From Melioribacter roseus P3M-2 (GTDB lineage: Bacteria > Bacteroidota > Ignavibacteria > Ignavibacteriales > Melioribacteraceae), in contig NC_018178.1 of the NCBI RefSeq assembly GCF_000279145.1, positions 868,001 to 932,000 of the forward strand: a stretch of DNA of 64,000 bases, in the 5' to 3' direction. How positions within the stretch are numbered: position 1 is the stretch's first letter; every line of letters begins with the position of its first letter. The position numbers and the translations under genes were made by a program. The notes under the pieces are model-generated. The model ran no database searches, was not told where the DNA came from, and saw only the letters and a list, made by a program, of their open reading frames with translations. Below are positions 52,470 through 59,316 of the stretch, piece by piece.

Positions 52470-53636
52470 TTATGAAGGTCGCGCTGAAATTCGATCATCG
52501 TTTTGTTTCGGCACGCAGGCGCGCCTGCACCAAACACAATTGCAATTAACGTGCATACATTGTTTATCAATCAACCTCGATTTATACCACATTTTTGCAA
52601 TATGATAGAATATTTTTTTTGAAAACGAGGGATTGTAATGCTTTCTTAACGGCGGAATAATGTCGTCTAAATTTTGAAGTTTTTTTAGAATGTAAGAATA
52701 TCCGGAATTCGTAAGATGAGCAAAGAGCCACCTGTTTGCTAAGGAAGTTCGAAGTTTCGGGAATAAATAATTTTTACATAGTTCGGCATAATCTTCATTC
52801 TTTATTATACTTTGAGCGGCATAGTAGCCTGAAAGCATCGCATATTTGATTCCGAACCCCCAAAGCCCATCCTGGAAACCGGCGTTCTCGCCTACGTAGA
52901 GTATTTTATTCTTTTTTGTTACGGGAGTAAAATAATTTACAAATCCGCCAAATTCTTTCGGGGAATTAATATCGATATCGATTTGAGATTTCAGAACATT
53001 TAGAGCCCGTTCGAAATAACGTCTCTCATTTTTAAAATCTTCGAACATACAAGTAGCAAAAGTGGCTCTGCCGTTATTAACGAGCAAGTAAGCGTAAGCT
53101 TTGGGAGCTATCCTGTTGTCTACAAAACCAATAAATTGGTCCTTAACCGAAGCGTTAAATATTATTCCCTTGGCAATAGCGTCAGCCGCTTTGGGTCCAG
53201 TGCCGGCTATTGTAATATTATCGGCAGCAGATTCAATTTTTTTATTCCAGACAATATTAACGCCCGCCTCCAAAGCCTGATGTTTAAGCCCCTGGTCGAG
53301 GGAATTTTTACCGCTTCCTCTTTCAATTAAATAAAACAATGGGCGTGATGTTTTAACCTGAATCCTTTCTCTTTTCGGACCGACAAAACACCCGTCGTTA
53401 CCGCTGTAAGGGCGACATAAGAAATTAATTTCGACGCCGATATTTTTCAGCAATTCCAGAGTATCCTGTTCATCCGACCAATTTTCTAATCCCTGGTAGT
53501 CGCCGTTGAATCTTAAGCCCACATCGGAATTTTGTTCATACACATCTACATTATAACCGGCTTTTTTCAACGCAATTGCGGCAGTTAAGCCTCCCGGACC
53601 CGCGCCGACGATTGATATAGTATTGTTATCGCGCAT
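52470..53636 (-). CDS. FAD-dependent oxidoreductase (geranylgeranyl-reductase-like)
   Basis: A 388-residue flavoprotein with an N-terminal FAD-binding Rossmann motif (SIVGAGPGGLTAAIALKKAG) and a later GENAGFQDGLWGFGIKYAML segment typical of the geranylgeranyl-reductase/lycopene-cyclase-like group. The C-terminus is cysteine-rich (CMHVNCNCVWCRRAC), possibly a metal or Fe-S site. The substrate is unknown. It follows a YHS-domain gene by 16 bp within the metal island, which suggests a redox role linked to metal handling. Confidence 0.8.
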   Translation of the reverse strand: MRDNNTISIVGAGPGGLTAAIALKKAGYNVDVYEQNSDVGLRFNGDYQGLENWSDEQDTLELLKNIGVEINFLCRPYSGNDGCFVGPKRERIQVKTSRPLFYLIERGSGKNSLDQGLKHQALEAGVNIVWNKKIESAADNITIAGTGPKAADAIAKGIIFNASVKDQFIGFVDNRIAPKAYAYLLVNNGRATFATCMFEDFKNERRYFERALNVLKSQIDIDINSPKEFGGFVNYFTPVTKKNKILYVGENAGFQDGLWGFGIKYAMLSGYYAAQSIIKNEDYAELCKNYLFPKLRTSLANRWLFAHLTNSGYSYILKKLQNLDDIIPPLRKHYNPSFSKKIFYHIAKMWYKSRLIDKQCMHVNCNCVWCRRACVPKQNDDRISARPS

Positions 53637-53652
53637 AGCGCCATCTTATCAT

Positions 53653-53859
53653 TCAATGATGATGCGAATGCCCCGGTTCTTCATCTTTTTTTATATAATT
53701 CTCCGGCTGCTGGTCAAATTGTATTCTGCATAAATCCGAACAGAAATAATATTTTTTCCCTTCGTAATGAGACGCCGGCGCTTTGTCGATGTCTTTAATT
53801 ACCATACCGCATACCGGGTCCTGAATTTGACGCGTATCTTTTGTTTTTCCGTGTTCCAT
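53653..53859 (-). CDS. Small YHS-domain protein, His-tailed
   Basis: A 68-residue protein that is almost only a YHS domain (QDPVCGMVIKDIDKAPASHY; KYYFCSDLCRIQF) with a histidine-rich end (GHSHHH). YHS domains bind metals, often copper in such islands. It lies between the His-rich membrane peptide and the FAD-enzyme gene. AGGAGG precedes the ATG. Confidence 0.9.
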   Translation of the reverse strand: MEHGKTKDTRQIQDPVCGMVIKDIDKAPASHYEGKKYYFCSDLCRIQFDQQPENYIKKDEEPGHSHHH

Positions 53860-53910
53860 TTTATCCTCCTGTTTTATACGACTATTTTAAAATTTCTACG
53901 GCTTTCTATT

Positions 53911-54078
53911 TTAGCTGCAGCATCCGTGGCGTCTGCCCGAATGATTATGTCCATGTGATTGCTCATGTCGATGTTCTCTCATATCGCTATGAGGGTCAGC
54001 TTCGACTTTTCTGTTTCTGAAATAGCCGATTAAGCCGAAAACCGCTATTAAACCGAATACAAACAGCAAAAAATCCAT
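53911..54078 (-). CDS. Small His-rich membrane peptide
   Basis: A 55-residue frame starting MDFLLFVFGLIAVFGLIGYF (one membrane helix) and ending with a histidine-rich tail (HSDMREHRHEQSHGHNHSGR) and CCS. ACGGAGGATAAA stands right before the ATG, a strong ribosome site. It should be anchored in the inner membrane and bind metal with its tail. First gene behind the promoter candidate at 54113-54128. Confidence 0.75.
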   Translation of the reverse strand: MDFLLFVFGLIAVFGLIGYFRNRKVEADPHSDMREHRHEQSHGHNHSGRRHGCCS

Positions 54079-54112
54079 TTTATCCTCCGTTCCGTTATGA
54101 TACGTTCAATAT

Positions 54113-54128
54113 TGCAAAAAGCATACCC
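54113..54128 (-). promoter_or_regulatory. Weaker sigma-54-type promoter candidate
   Basis: On the minus strand GGGTATGCTTTTTGCA has GG and GC spaced by 10 bp and a good -12 part (TTTTTGCA), but the -24 part deviates (GGTATG instead of GGCACG). It precedes the His-rich peptide, YHS and FAD-enzyme genes. Confidence 0.4.
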
Positions 54129-54190
54129 GAATATTATTATCGTAAAAACGTCAAATTTTCCGGTTTTCGGTTTATTCGTCGAAACAAAAT

Positions 54191-54223
54191 TTAATTTTCT
54201 TAAAAGCGAATTAAGAAAATTAA
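54191..54223. promoter_or_regulatory. Perfect 13-bp inverted repeat (UAS or terminator)
   Basis: TTAATTTTCTTAA and TTAAGAAAATTAA are perfect complements separated by 7 bp. It lies directly after the DUF302 stop codon and could serve as its terminator, but the stem is almost pure AT. The TTTTCTTAA half-sites match those at the other three metal promoters, and its centre is about 104 bp upstream of the start predicted from 54113-54128. Confidence 0.5.
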
Positions 54224-54224
54224 T

Positions 54225-54611
54225 TTAGAGGCTGTCGATTACCTTCCTTAATTTTGCTTGAATTTCTCCCGCTATCGGACTTAGCGATTCATTTTTAATC
54301 GCCTGCATCGAAGCTACAGGGTCTACAGCCGCCACTTCTATTTTGTTTTCTTCCTGTTCTATTACAATTACATTGCACGGCAGCATTGTCCCGATTTTAT
54401 CTTCGGCCTGAAGAGCCTTGTATGCATAAGGCGGATTGCATGCGCCTAATATTTTATACTTTTTGAAATCGACGTCTAATTTCTTTTTTAATGTTTCCTT
54501 AACGTCAATTTCCGTAAGAACGCCGAATCCTTCAGACTTGAGCGCTTGCGTAACCTTTTCTATTGCGTCTTCGAAGTTGGCTTCGATTGTTTTTGTGAAA
54601 TAGTAACTCAT
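54225..54611 (-). CDS. DUF302 protein
   Basis: A 128-residue DUF302 protein (FGVLTEIDVKETLKKKLDVD; YKILGACNPPYAYKALQAED; IGTMLPCNVIVIEQ). The family is widespread near metal and sulfur genes and its biochemical role is not known. Cysteines in GACNPP and LPCNV are the conserved ones. It follows the broken multicopper oxidase by 13 bp. Confidence 0.9.
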   Translation of the reverse strand: MSYYFTKTIEANFEDAIEKVTQALKSEGFGVLTEIDVKETLKKKLDVDFKKYKILGACNPPYAYKALQAEDKIGTMLPCNVIVIEQEENKIEVAAVDPVASMQAIKNESLSPIAGEIQAKLRKVIDSL

Positions 54612-54624
54612 TTTTTACTCCTAT

Positions 54625-55105
54625 TTATTTGATGTAACCGTGTTCCAGATTTAATATCGACTCTCTGTCGTCGAAATGTTTATTCCAAACTTGTTCGATT
54701 GAATAGACGATCGAAAATTGAATTCTGTGCTCGTTATTCGTAATAAGGCACGCCGTCCATACGCCACGGCGCATGCATACCATGCCAATGGATTGTATGG
54801 TTTAACTCGGTCTTATTCCTGAAGATAACTCTGACATTGTCGCCTCTGTTTACACGTATTTCAGGTCCGGGAACCGAATTATTAAAAGCGAGGGTGTGAA
54901 TAACAAACCCAGGCGCAATTTCGCGCCGTGCAATATCAATAAAAAGTTCATATTCTTTTAGAATCCCGTTATTTCTGACGGGCTCCAGTACATTGGGGAA
55001 ATTTTTCTTATTACGCTCAACGGCTTCTTTCCCTAACAGGTCGGCCGGCATAAATGCGGCGGCGGAAATAATAGCGGCGTTGTTTATAAATTCCCTCCTT
55101 TTCAA
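54625..55105 (-). pseudogene. Truncated multicopper oxidase remnant
   Basis: The frame 55105-54734 encodes only the first ~123 residues of a multicopper oxidase: a Tat-like start (KRREFINNAAIISAAAFMPA), the first cupredoxin domain and the first copper motif TIHWHGMHAPW, then it stops after DGVPYYE. Full enzymes need ~450 more residues and three further copper motifs. Right after the break another frame reads TNNEHRIQFSIVYSIEQVWN then KHFDDRESILNLEHGYIK and a stop, which looks like the end of a different gene. A large internal deletion that joined two genes explains both. No oxidase activity is expected. Confidence 0.75.
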
Positions 55106-55314
55106 GGGCGCCTCCGTTAATTTATTTTAAATACGCTTCATTCTATTTTTTATTATCTGCATGAATCGGGATTAATTTGGGAACAGTTTACATTATTCGT
55201 TATTTTGAAATTATTGCCCGCCGTGTCAAAGTAAAGTTAAAGAATTCTATACAATGAATCAAAGCTCCAAACAATCAGATATATATTATGTTCCCGAATT
55301 ACGGTCGACGCTTA

Positions 55315-55587
55315 TCATTGTTGACGCTTCTCTTTATTTTTAATTTTAATATATTTTTCCGGACTCAAATCGAATTTTGCTTTGCATGTTTCCGAACAGA
55401 AAAAATATGTTTTGCCTTTATAGACCGACTCCTGAGCCAGAAGTATATTATGAATAACAATGCCGCAAACGGGGTCGGCTATAAATTTACCGCTGTTATT
55501 TTTATTCGCTTTGCCATCCATACCCATTCCATCGTTAGATTCATCAAATTGCTTATCAGTACATGAGCGGAATATAATACAGGGCAA
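55315..55587 (-). CDS. Small YHS-domain protein
   Basis: A protein of up to 90 residues with one YHS domain (ADPVCGIVIHNILLAQESVY; KTYFFCSETCKAKFDL) and a basic end. The start is uncertain: the frame opens with a TTG directly after the stop of the preceding YHS gene, while the first in-frame ATG is at 55527 and lacks a clear ribosome site. It lies downstream of another YHS gene on the same strand. Confidence 0.8.
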   Translation of the reverse strand: MPCIIFRSCTDKQFDESNDGMGMDGKANKNNSGKFIADPVCGIVIHNILLAQESVYKGKTYFFCSETCKAKFDLSPEKYIKIKNKEKRQQ

Positions 55588-55821
55588 TCAGAATCGATAA
55601 CCTTTTATATAAAGCATCGACTTGTCGCAATCGCATTTATCCGGCTTTATGCCATTCAATTCGATTGACGAATCAAAGAAATCGACGTAACTTTCGGGAG
55701 CTTTGACGAACAACGATTTGCATTTGGGGCAGCAGAAATAGTACATCCTGCCATTATATGCAATCCGCGGCGCCGATTCGATGTTATTCAACTCCATTCC
55801 GCATACCGGATCGATTTCCAT
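55588..55821 (-). CDS. Small YHS-domain protein
   Basis: A 77-residue YHS protein (IDPVCGMELNNIESAPRIAY; YYFCCPKCKSLF) with an added CDCDKS near the end. AAGGAGAA lies before the ATG. It follows the small membrane protein at 55826 with a 4-bp gap. Presumed metal carrier in the envelope or cytoplasm; no signal peptide is visible. Confidence 0.88.
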   Translation of the reverse strand: MEIDPVCGMELNNIESAPRIAYNGRMYYFCCPKCKSLFVKAPESYVDFFDSSIELNGIKPDKCDCDKSMLYIKGYRF

Positions 55822-55825
55822 TTGC

Positions 55826-56092
55826 TTATTCTCCTTTTTCGAAGAAATAATTGTCTATCCAGTTATAAATAAGCATAAAAAAGAATCCCAGAACCCAGCC
55901 CCAAATAAACGCCGCAGCCAGTCCTCCCAATACCGTATAAATAGTAATTGAATCGACAAAAGGCATCATGGTTCTAATATAAGGCAAGGCGTCGATATCG
56001 GAAACGAGCGTTTTAATAATCGCCAAAAGGAACAACGCCGCTCCCGCTACGCCTGTAATGATACCGAAATAAACGGAACTATATTTTTTCAT
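55826..56092 (-). CDS. Small two-helix membrane protein
   Basis: An 88-residue protein with two or three hydrophobic segments (YFGIITGVAGAALFLLAIIK; YTVLGGLAAAFIWGWVLGFF). It resembles small bacterial membrane proteins (DUF5676-like) often found in copper/mercury islands. AGGAGGAGAAG precedes the ATG, and the next YHS gene follows after 4 bp. Function unknown. Confidence 0.75.
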   Translation of the reverse strand: MKKYSSVYFGIITGVAGAALFLLAIIKTLVSDIDALPYIRTMMPFVDSITIYTVLGGLAAAFIWGWVLGFFFMLIYNWIDNYFFEKGE

Positions 56093-56101
56093 CTTCTCCT
56101 C

Positions 56102-56671
56102 CTACGATATTTCAGCGTTCTTGGACTTTTCAAAATAATTCAACGTCCCCGAAATTATTAAAGCAGTATAAGCGCTATATATAATAATTTCGACGATGCC
56201 GAGTAAGTAACTATAGAAATTCAAACTTTTGAATCCGGGCAACAGTATCTCCCATATTTTTATCATGCTGTATTGCGGCGGCATTAAAATATCGTAGACG
56301 ACGCACAGCGTAAATACAAGAATCAGAAAGACTGCAAACGATAAGAAAAGACTTTTGAACCTGAGATATATCAACTTAGACTGGTAAGAATTCTTTTTGA
56401 ATTTATCGCGCAGCAGATAATTGTAGATTGGAACCGTAATATAGCCGAATGCATAAGATCCGACCGACACTTCCAGAAGACCAATTAAAATACTGAGAGA
56501 ATCGAGACCGTTAAATCCCGGTAAAAACAAAAGCCATATTTTGTGCATCTGCCAGATAGAGTTGCTTCCCGAGTCGGCTAAAATCAGACCGATGCTTATA
56601 CAAATACCGTAGAATATAGTGAAAATAAAAAAGAGCGACACCGCTACCGGATACGGTTCTAACCTTTTCAT
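56102..56671 (-). CDS. Membrane protein with internal duplication
   Basis: A 189-residue membrane protein made of two similar halves. Each has a helix, then a loop and second helix with a shared core: MHKIWLLFLPGFNGLDSLSI in the first and MIKIWEILLPGFKSLNFYSY in the second, both followed by L-[IL]-G-[IL]-[LV]-E-V/I. The halves resemble the two-helix protein encoded next to it. GAAGGGGGAAG precedes the ATG. Role unknown. Confidence 0.75.
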   Translation of the reverse strand: MKRLEPYPVAVSLFFIFTIFYGICISIGLILADSGSNSIWQMHKIWLLFLPGFNGLDSLSILIGLLEVSVGSYAFGYITVPIYNYLLRDKFKKNSYQSKLIYLRFKSLFLSFAVFLILVFTLCVVYDILMPPQYSMIKIWEILLPGFKSLNFYSYLLGIVEIIIYSAYTALIISGTLNYFEKSKNAEIS

Positions 56672-56703
56672 AACTTCCCCCTTCTTTAAGATTTCAATTA
56701 TCG

Positions 56704-56727
56704 GGGCGGACCTTAAATTGTCCGCCC
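56704..56727 (-). terminator. GC hairpin between two metal-island genes
   Basis: A perfect 8-bp stem GGGCGGAC/GTCCGCCC with an 8-nt loop lies between the small secreted protein and the duplicated membrane protein. No T-run follows on the minus strand, so it may reduce rather than end transcription, or protect the upstream message. Confidence 0.5.
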
Positions 56728-56735
56728 TAATTAAA

Positions 56736-56999
56736 TTACATATGGACTTTACTGCTTCTGAAAGCGCTTGTCCTCTTTTGGAGCGTCCGCTTTACGGCGA
56801 TAACTTTCGCATTGTAAACGTCGAAACCGTGCCGTTTGGATTTAAGAAACCGGCTCGGTTTTTTAGCGGAATAAATCTCCGCCTTCGTCGAGCGATATTT
56901 CATTGCGTTAAAGTTTTTTCCGTAGATATCGGCATTAATGCCGGTAAGTATAAGAGCGGCTGCTAAAAAGGCGGCGGCTTTAAAGAACCTGAGTTTCAT
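56736..56999 (-). CDS. Small basic secreted protein
   Basis: An 87-residue protein starting at the ATG at 56999, right behind AACGGAGGAGCAC (strong ribosome site); a longer frame to 57056 crosses the promoter and is rejected. A Sec signal (LRFFKAAAFLAAALILTGIN) leaves a ~65-residue mature part rich in Lys, Arg, Ser and Tyr, without cysteines. I do not recognise it. It is the gene immediately behind the best sigma-54-type promoter of the window, so it should be strongly induced under the inferred metal control. Confidence 0.7.
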   Translation of the reverse strand: MKLRFFKAAAFLAAALILTGINADIYGKNFNAMKYRSTKAEIYSAKKPSRFLKSKRHGFDVYNAKVIAVKRTLQKRTSAFRSSKVHM

Positions 57000-57033
57000 G
57001 TGCTCCTCCGTTAATTGTGTCCATACGCTAATA

Positions 57034-57049
57034 TGCAACTGTCGTGCCA
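57034..57049 (-). promoter_or_regulatory. Sigma-54-type promoter (best match)
   Basis: On the minus strand TGGCACGACAGTTGCA matches the sigma-54 consensus TGGCACG-N4-TTGCA at every fixed base, with GG (57048-57047) and GC (57036-57035) 10 bp apart. The predicted start is near 57024, 25 bp before the ATG at 56999. Confidence 0.75.
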
Positions 57050-57098
57050 TTGTCAATTATTCATTTTCTATCCATTTACAGCCATTTGTCGCCGGTCA

Positions 57099-57127
57099 TT
57101 TAAATAATCTTAAATATTTCTTTAAAT
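57099..57127. promoter_or_regulatory. Putative activator site (UAS)
   Basis: TTTAAATAATCTTAAATA followed by TTTCTTTAAAT aligns with the site at 31116-31142 (same ends, same TTAAAT centre). Its centre is about 89 bp upstream of the predicted start. Confidence 0.55.
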
Positions 57128-57276
57128 ATTTTTAATGATTATTTCCGCTGACTTATCCGTTTTGCCGGATTTCCGTCGGGACTCAGTTTCTTAATTCCGG
57201 ACTACAAACATTGCCGAGCGAAATAATCTTCAGAGCGTCGCTTTAAATTGCGAGCTTTTTAAGACTAAAAAAGCGT

Positions 57277-57332
57277 AAGTTTGTAAACTTATTCCGATAG
57301 CGGAATGTTTTTATTATGTCAACTAATTGACA
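57277..57332. promoter_or_regulatory. Three clustered palindromes upstream of metal-binding gene
   Basis: AAGTTTGTAAACTT (57277-57290) directly abuts ATTCCGATAGCGGAAT (57291-57306), and TGTCAACTAATTGACA follows at 57317-57332. All three are perfect dyads. The last contains TTGACA, which could be a -35 box with GATTAT 18 bp further on, so it may be an operator over a sigma-70-type promoter for the gene at 57441. Confidence 0.45.
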
Positions 57333-57440
57333 ATACATTTACAAAATAAAGATTATCTTTATGCAAGCGCAGATTTGTTTTAAAATCGATTGTAAAAGCG
57401 CATTATACAATCCAACCAACAACATAAAAAGGAGTACGCT

Positions 57441-57932
57441 ATGAAAATCTTCAAATTAACCCTTATCGTTTTATTGACCGTTTTTATTACGGGCATTCAG
57501 GCTCAGGACAAGAAAGACGACCACGAAGCCAAATGCAAAATGATGGTCGAAAAAATACAAAAGACCGACGCCAACAAAGACGGCAAAGTATTCGCTTGTC
57601 CCAAGTGCGAAGTTTACCAGGATGAAGCGGGAAAATGTTCCAAATGCGGAGCCGAGCTGCACGAAATGACCGTCGACGAAGTTCATAAAGCAATCTGCGG
57701 AAAAGAGAAGGATCACAATCATAAAATGGAAATGAAATCCGCTAAGGATTACGACAAGAACAAGGACGGAAAAGTATTTCAATGCTCAATGTGCCCGAAT
57801 GAAATTTCAGACGAGGCAGGAGAATGTCCTGCATGCGGCATGAAATTAAAAGAGGTTTCCGTAGACGACGCTTGCAAGAATTTAACGAAAGCGAAAGAAA
57901 AGATGGAAATGAAAAAGAAAGAAATGAAATAA
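57441..57932 (+). CDS. Secreted metal-binding protein, duplicated module
   Basis: A 163-residue protein with a Sec signal (LTVFITGIQAQ) and two copies of an EF-hand-like/zinc-ribbon module: DANKDGKVFACPKC then CSKCGAELHEMTVDE, and DKNKDGKVFQCSMC then CPACGMKLKEVSVDD. Between and after them are His/Met-rich stretches (KDHNHKMEMK; KEKMEMKKKEMK). The second copy is clearly related to the C-terminal module of the CusB-like adaptor and of the protein at 38117. AAAAAGGAGT precedes the ATG. Probably a periplasmic metal binder; a terminator follows. Confidence 0.8.
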   Translation: MKIFKLTLIVLLTVFITGIQAQDKKDDHEAKCKMMVEKIQKTDANKDGKVFACPKCEVYQDEAGKCSKCGAELHEMTVDEVHKAICGKEKDHNHKMEMKSAKDYDKNKDGKVFQCSMCPNEISDEAGECPACGMKLKEVSVDDACKNLTKAKEKMEMKKKEMK

Positions 57933-57942
57933 TTTATAGAGC

Positions 57943-57973
57943 GCCCGCCGTTCTTAAGTCCGGCGGGCTTTTT
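57943..57973 (+). terminator. Terminator after metal-binding gene
   Basis: A perfect 8-bp GC stem GCCCGCCG/CGGCGGGC with a 10-nt loop is followed by TTTTTC. It separates two convergent genes. Confidence 0.9.
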
Positions 57974-58224
57974 CAACATCCGCAAACGTTCGACATTCTA
58001 ACCGATATTATAAATTTCGACTTATCGTATCTGTCGTTGTAAATACGTTCCATCAAAGCAAATATCTTGTCCGACTCTCCTTTAATAATGGTCGACATTT
58101 CGCCGATATTATATTCGAGTCCGCATTCTCTTATGATGTCAAGGACGGTTTCCACTTCGGCGATATAATCGTGAGATTGAACCGGAACGAATGCGAATTC
58201 GCAAGTCATTATTTTTTTTGCCAT
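57973..58224 (-). CDS. Thiamine-binding MTH1187/YkoF-like protein
   Basis: An 83-residue protein of the MTH1187/YkoF family (CEFAFVPVQSHDYIAEVETV; ECGLEYNIGEMSTIIKGESD). These small cytoplasmic proteins bind thiamine or related compounds. It ends CGC. Its start overlaps the end of the methyltransferase gene by 16 bp, so the two are co-translated. No thiamine genes or riboswitch are seen here. Confidence 0.82.
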   Translation of the reverse strand: MAKKIMTCEFAFVPVQSHDYIAEVETVLDIIRECGLEYNIGEMSTIIKGESDKIFALMERIYNDRYDKSKFIISVRMSNVCGC

Positions 58225-58877
58225 AGCGCCGCTATAAATCCCGGTTTGTTACTTTTAGCGTATATTTTTTCTTTTTCGACAGACGGTTCGCTTTCGTCCG
58301 GCGGAGTGAATAATGTTTTCTTTATTTCGATCAGCTCGCCCGGATGAATCGAACGGATTTCGTCAATATCGAGTAATCCGGCGTATTTAAAAACGGTGTT
58401 TTCCTTAAAATAATCCGATTGGTACAGTTCGCCCCAACCGCTGTTCTTATTAATGAATCCGATTACAATCTTACCGCCGGGTTTAACGACTCTGAATATT
58501 TCATCGATCCCTTTTTGACGATTGCCGAAGAATTCGACAGCCGCCACACAAATTGCCGAATCGAAAATATTGTCGTCGAACGGCAACAGCGAAACGTCCG
58601 CAAAAACAAAATTGATTTTTAAATTGCGAGAAGCGGCTTTCCATTTGGCAATTTCAATCATATTCTTGGAATTATCAACCCCGGTTACAATACAATCCCG
58701 CCCGGCAAGTTCAATCGAATAATTCCCAGTGCCGCATCCGACATCGAGAACGGTTTCGCCGGGCGACGGATTTAACAACGAATAAATTGCTTGCTTTTCA
58801 AGCAGGTTGACAAAATTGCCCAACGGCGTTTCGTACCATTGGTCGTACTTATCCGCCTCGGAATCGAAAACTGCCAT
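58209..58877 (-). CDS. Class I SAM methyltransferase
   Basis: A 222-residue methyltransferase with motif I VLDVGCGTGNYSIEL near residue 43, VTGVDNSKNMIEIA (motif II), FADVSLLPFDDNIFDSAICV (motif IV region) and RVVKPGGKIVIGF (motif VI). It belongs to the broad Methyltransf_11 group, which includes UbiE and arsenite methyltransferases. It lacks the cysteine trio of ArsM, so an arsenic role is not supported. The substrate is unknown. Confidence 0.88.
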   Translation of the reverse strand: MAVFDSEADKYDQWYETPLGNFVNLLEKQAIYSLLNPSPGETVLDVGCGTGNYSIELAGRDCIVTGVDNSKNMIEIAKWKAASRNLKINFVFADVSLLPFDDNIFDSAICVAAVEFFGNRQKGIDEIFRVVKPGGKIVIGFINKNSGWGELYQSDYFKENTVFKYAGLLDIDEIRSIHPGELIEIKKTLFTPPDESEPSVEKEKIYAKSNKPGFIAALWQKK

Positions 58878-58932
58878 AATATACCGTTTTAATTTTTACG
58901 GTCAAAAATACGATTTTATTGCGATAAAGGGA

Positions 58933-59172
58933 TTACCTGTTGTACTCGTCGACCGCTTTTTTCTCCAACTCTTTTTTCATTTCTTTCGGGAGAATTACTG
59001 TTTCATAAAATTTTCCGTCTTTGCCCTTTTCGTTTGGAGCCGAAAGGAATAAACCGTTGGCGCCGTTTACCAACCGGAACCCTTTAATTACAATACCGTC
59101 GTCGGTTTGAATATCAAAAAACGCGACGGTTTTTCCCCCGCTCTGAACCTTGCTCATTCTGAGTATTTTCAT
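58933..59172 (-). CDS. SpoVG-like small protein
   Basis: A 79-residue protein in which GFRLVNGANGLFLSAPNEKG then KDGKFYETVILPKE matches the core of the SpoVG family, small RNA/DNA-binding regulators. The N-terminal strand region is shorter than in SpoVG of Firmicutes. A single-gene unit, with AGGAG before the ATG. Confidence 0.75.
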   Translation of the reverse strand: MKILRMSKVQSGGKTVAFFDIQTDDGIVIKGFRLVNGANGLFLSAPNEKGKDGKFYETVILPKEMKKELEKKAVDEYNR

Positions 59173-59316
59173 TTTTAACTCCTGCTTATTAAAACAAATA
59201 ATTAACAGGAAAAGACAATTCCGGGATGCGATTCAGCGGCTACTCATTTTTTGAATTATTCGCCCTGCATGCAAAAACAAATTAAATATTTTTTGGTTTT
59301 TGTCCACATTAAATAT
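59173..59316. other. Intergenic DNA, no feature seen
   Basis: AT-rich sequence upstream of the SpoVG-like gene, presumably with its promoter. I see no repeat or gene in it. Confidence 0.5.

Noticed and set aside
52367-52570. Small minus-strand frame after the FAD-enzyme gene
   Set aside because: Overlaps the end of that gene in another frame and crosses the putative activator site; no support.
57441-57932. Sigma-54 promoter upstream of this gene
   Set aside because: I looked for GG-N10-GC with a TTGC end in the region and found none that fits.
58209-58877. Arsenite methyltransferase (ArsM) reading of this methyltransferase
   Set aside because: The conserved ArsM cysteines are absent and no other ars gene is nearby.
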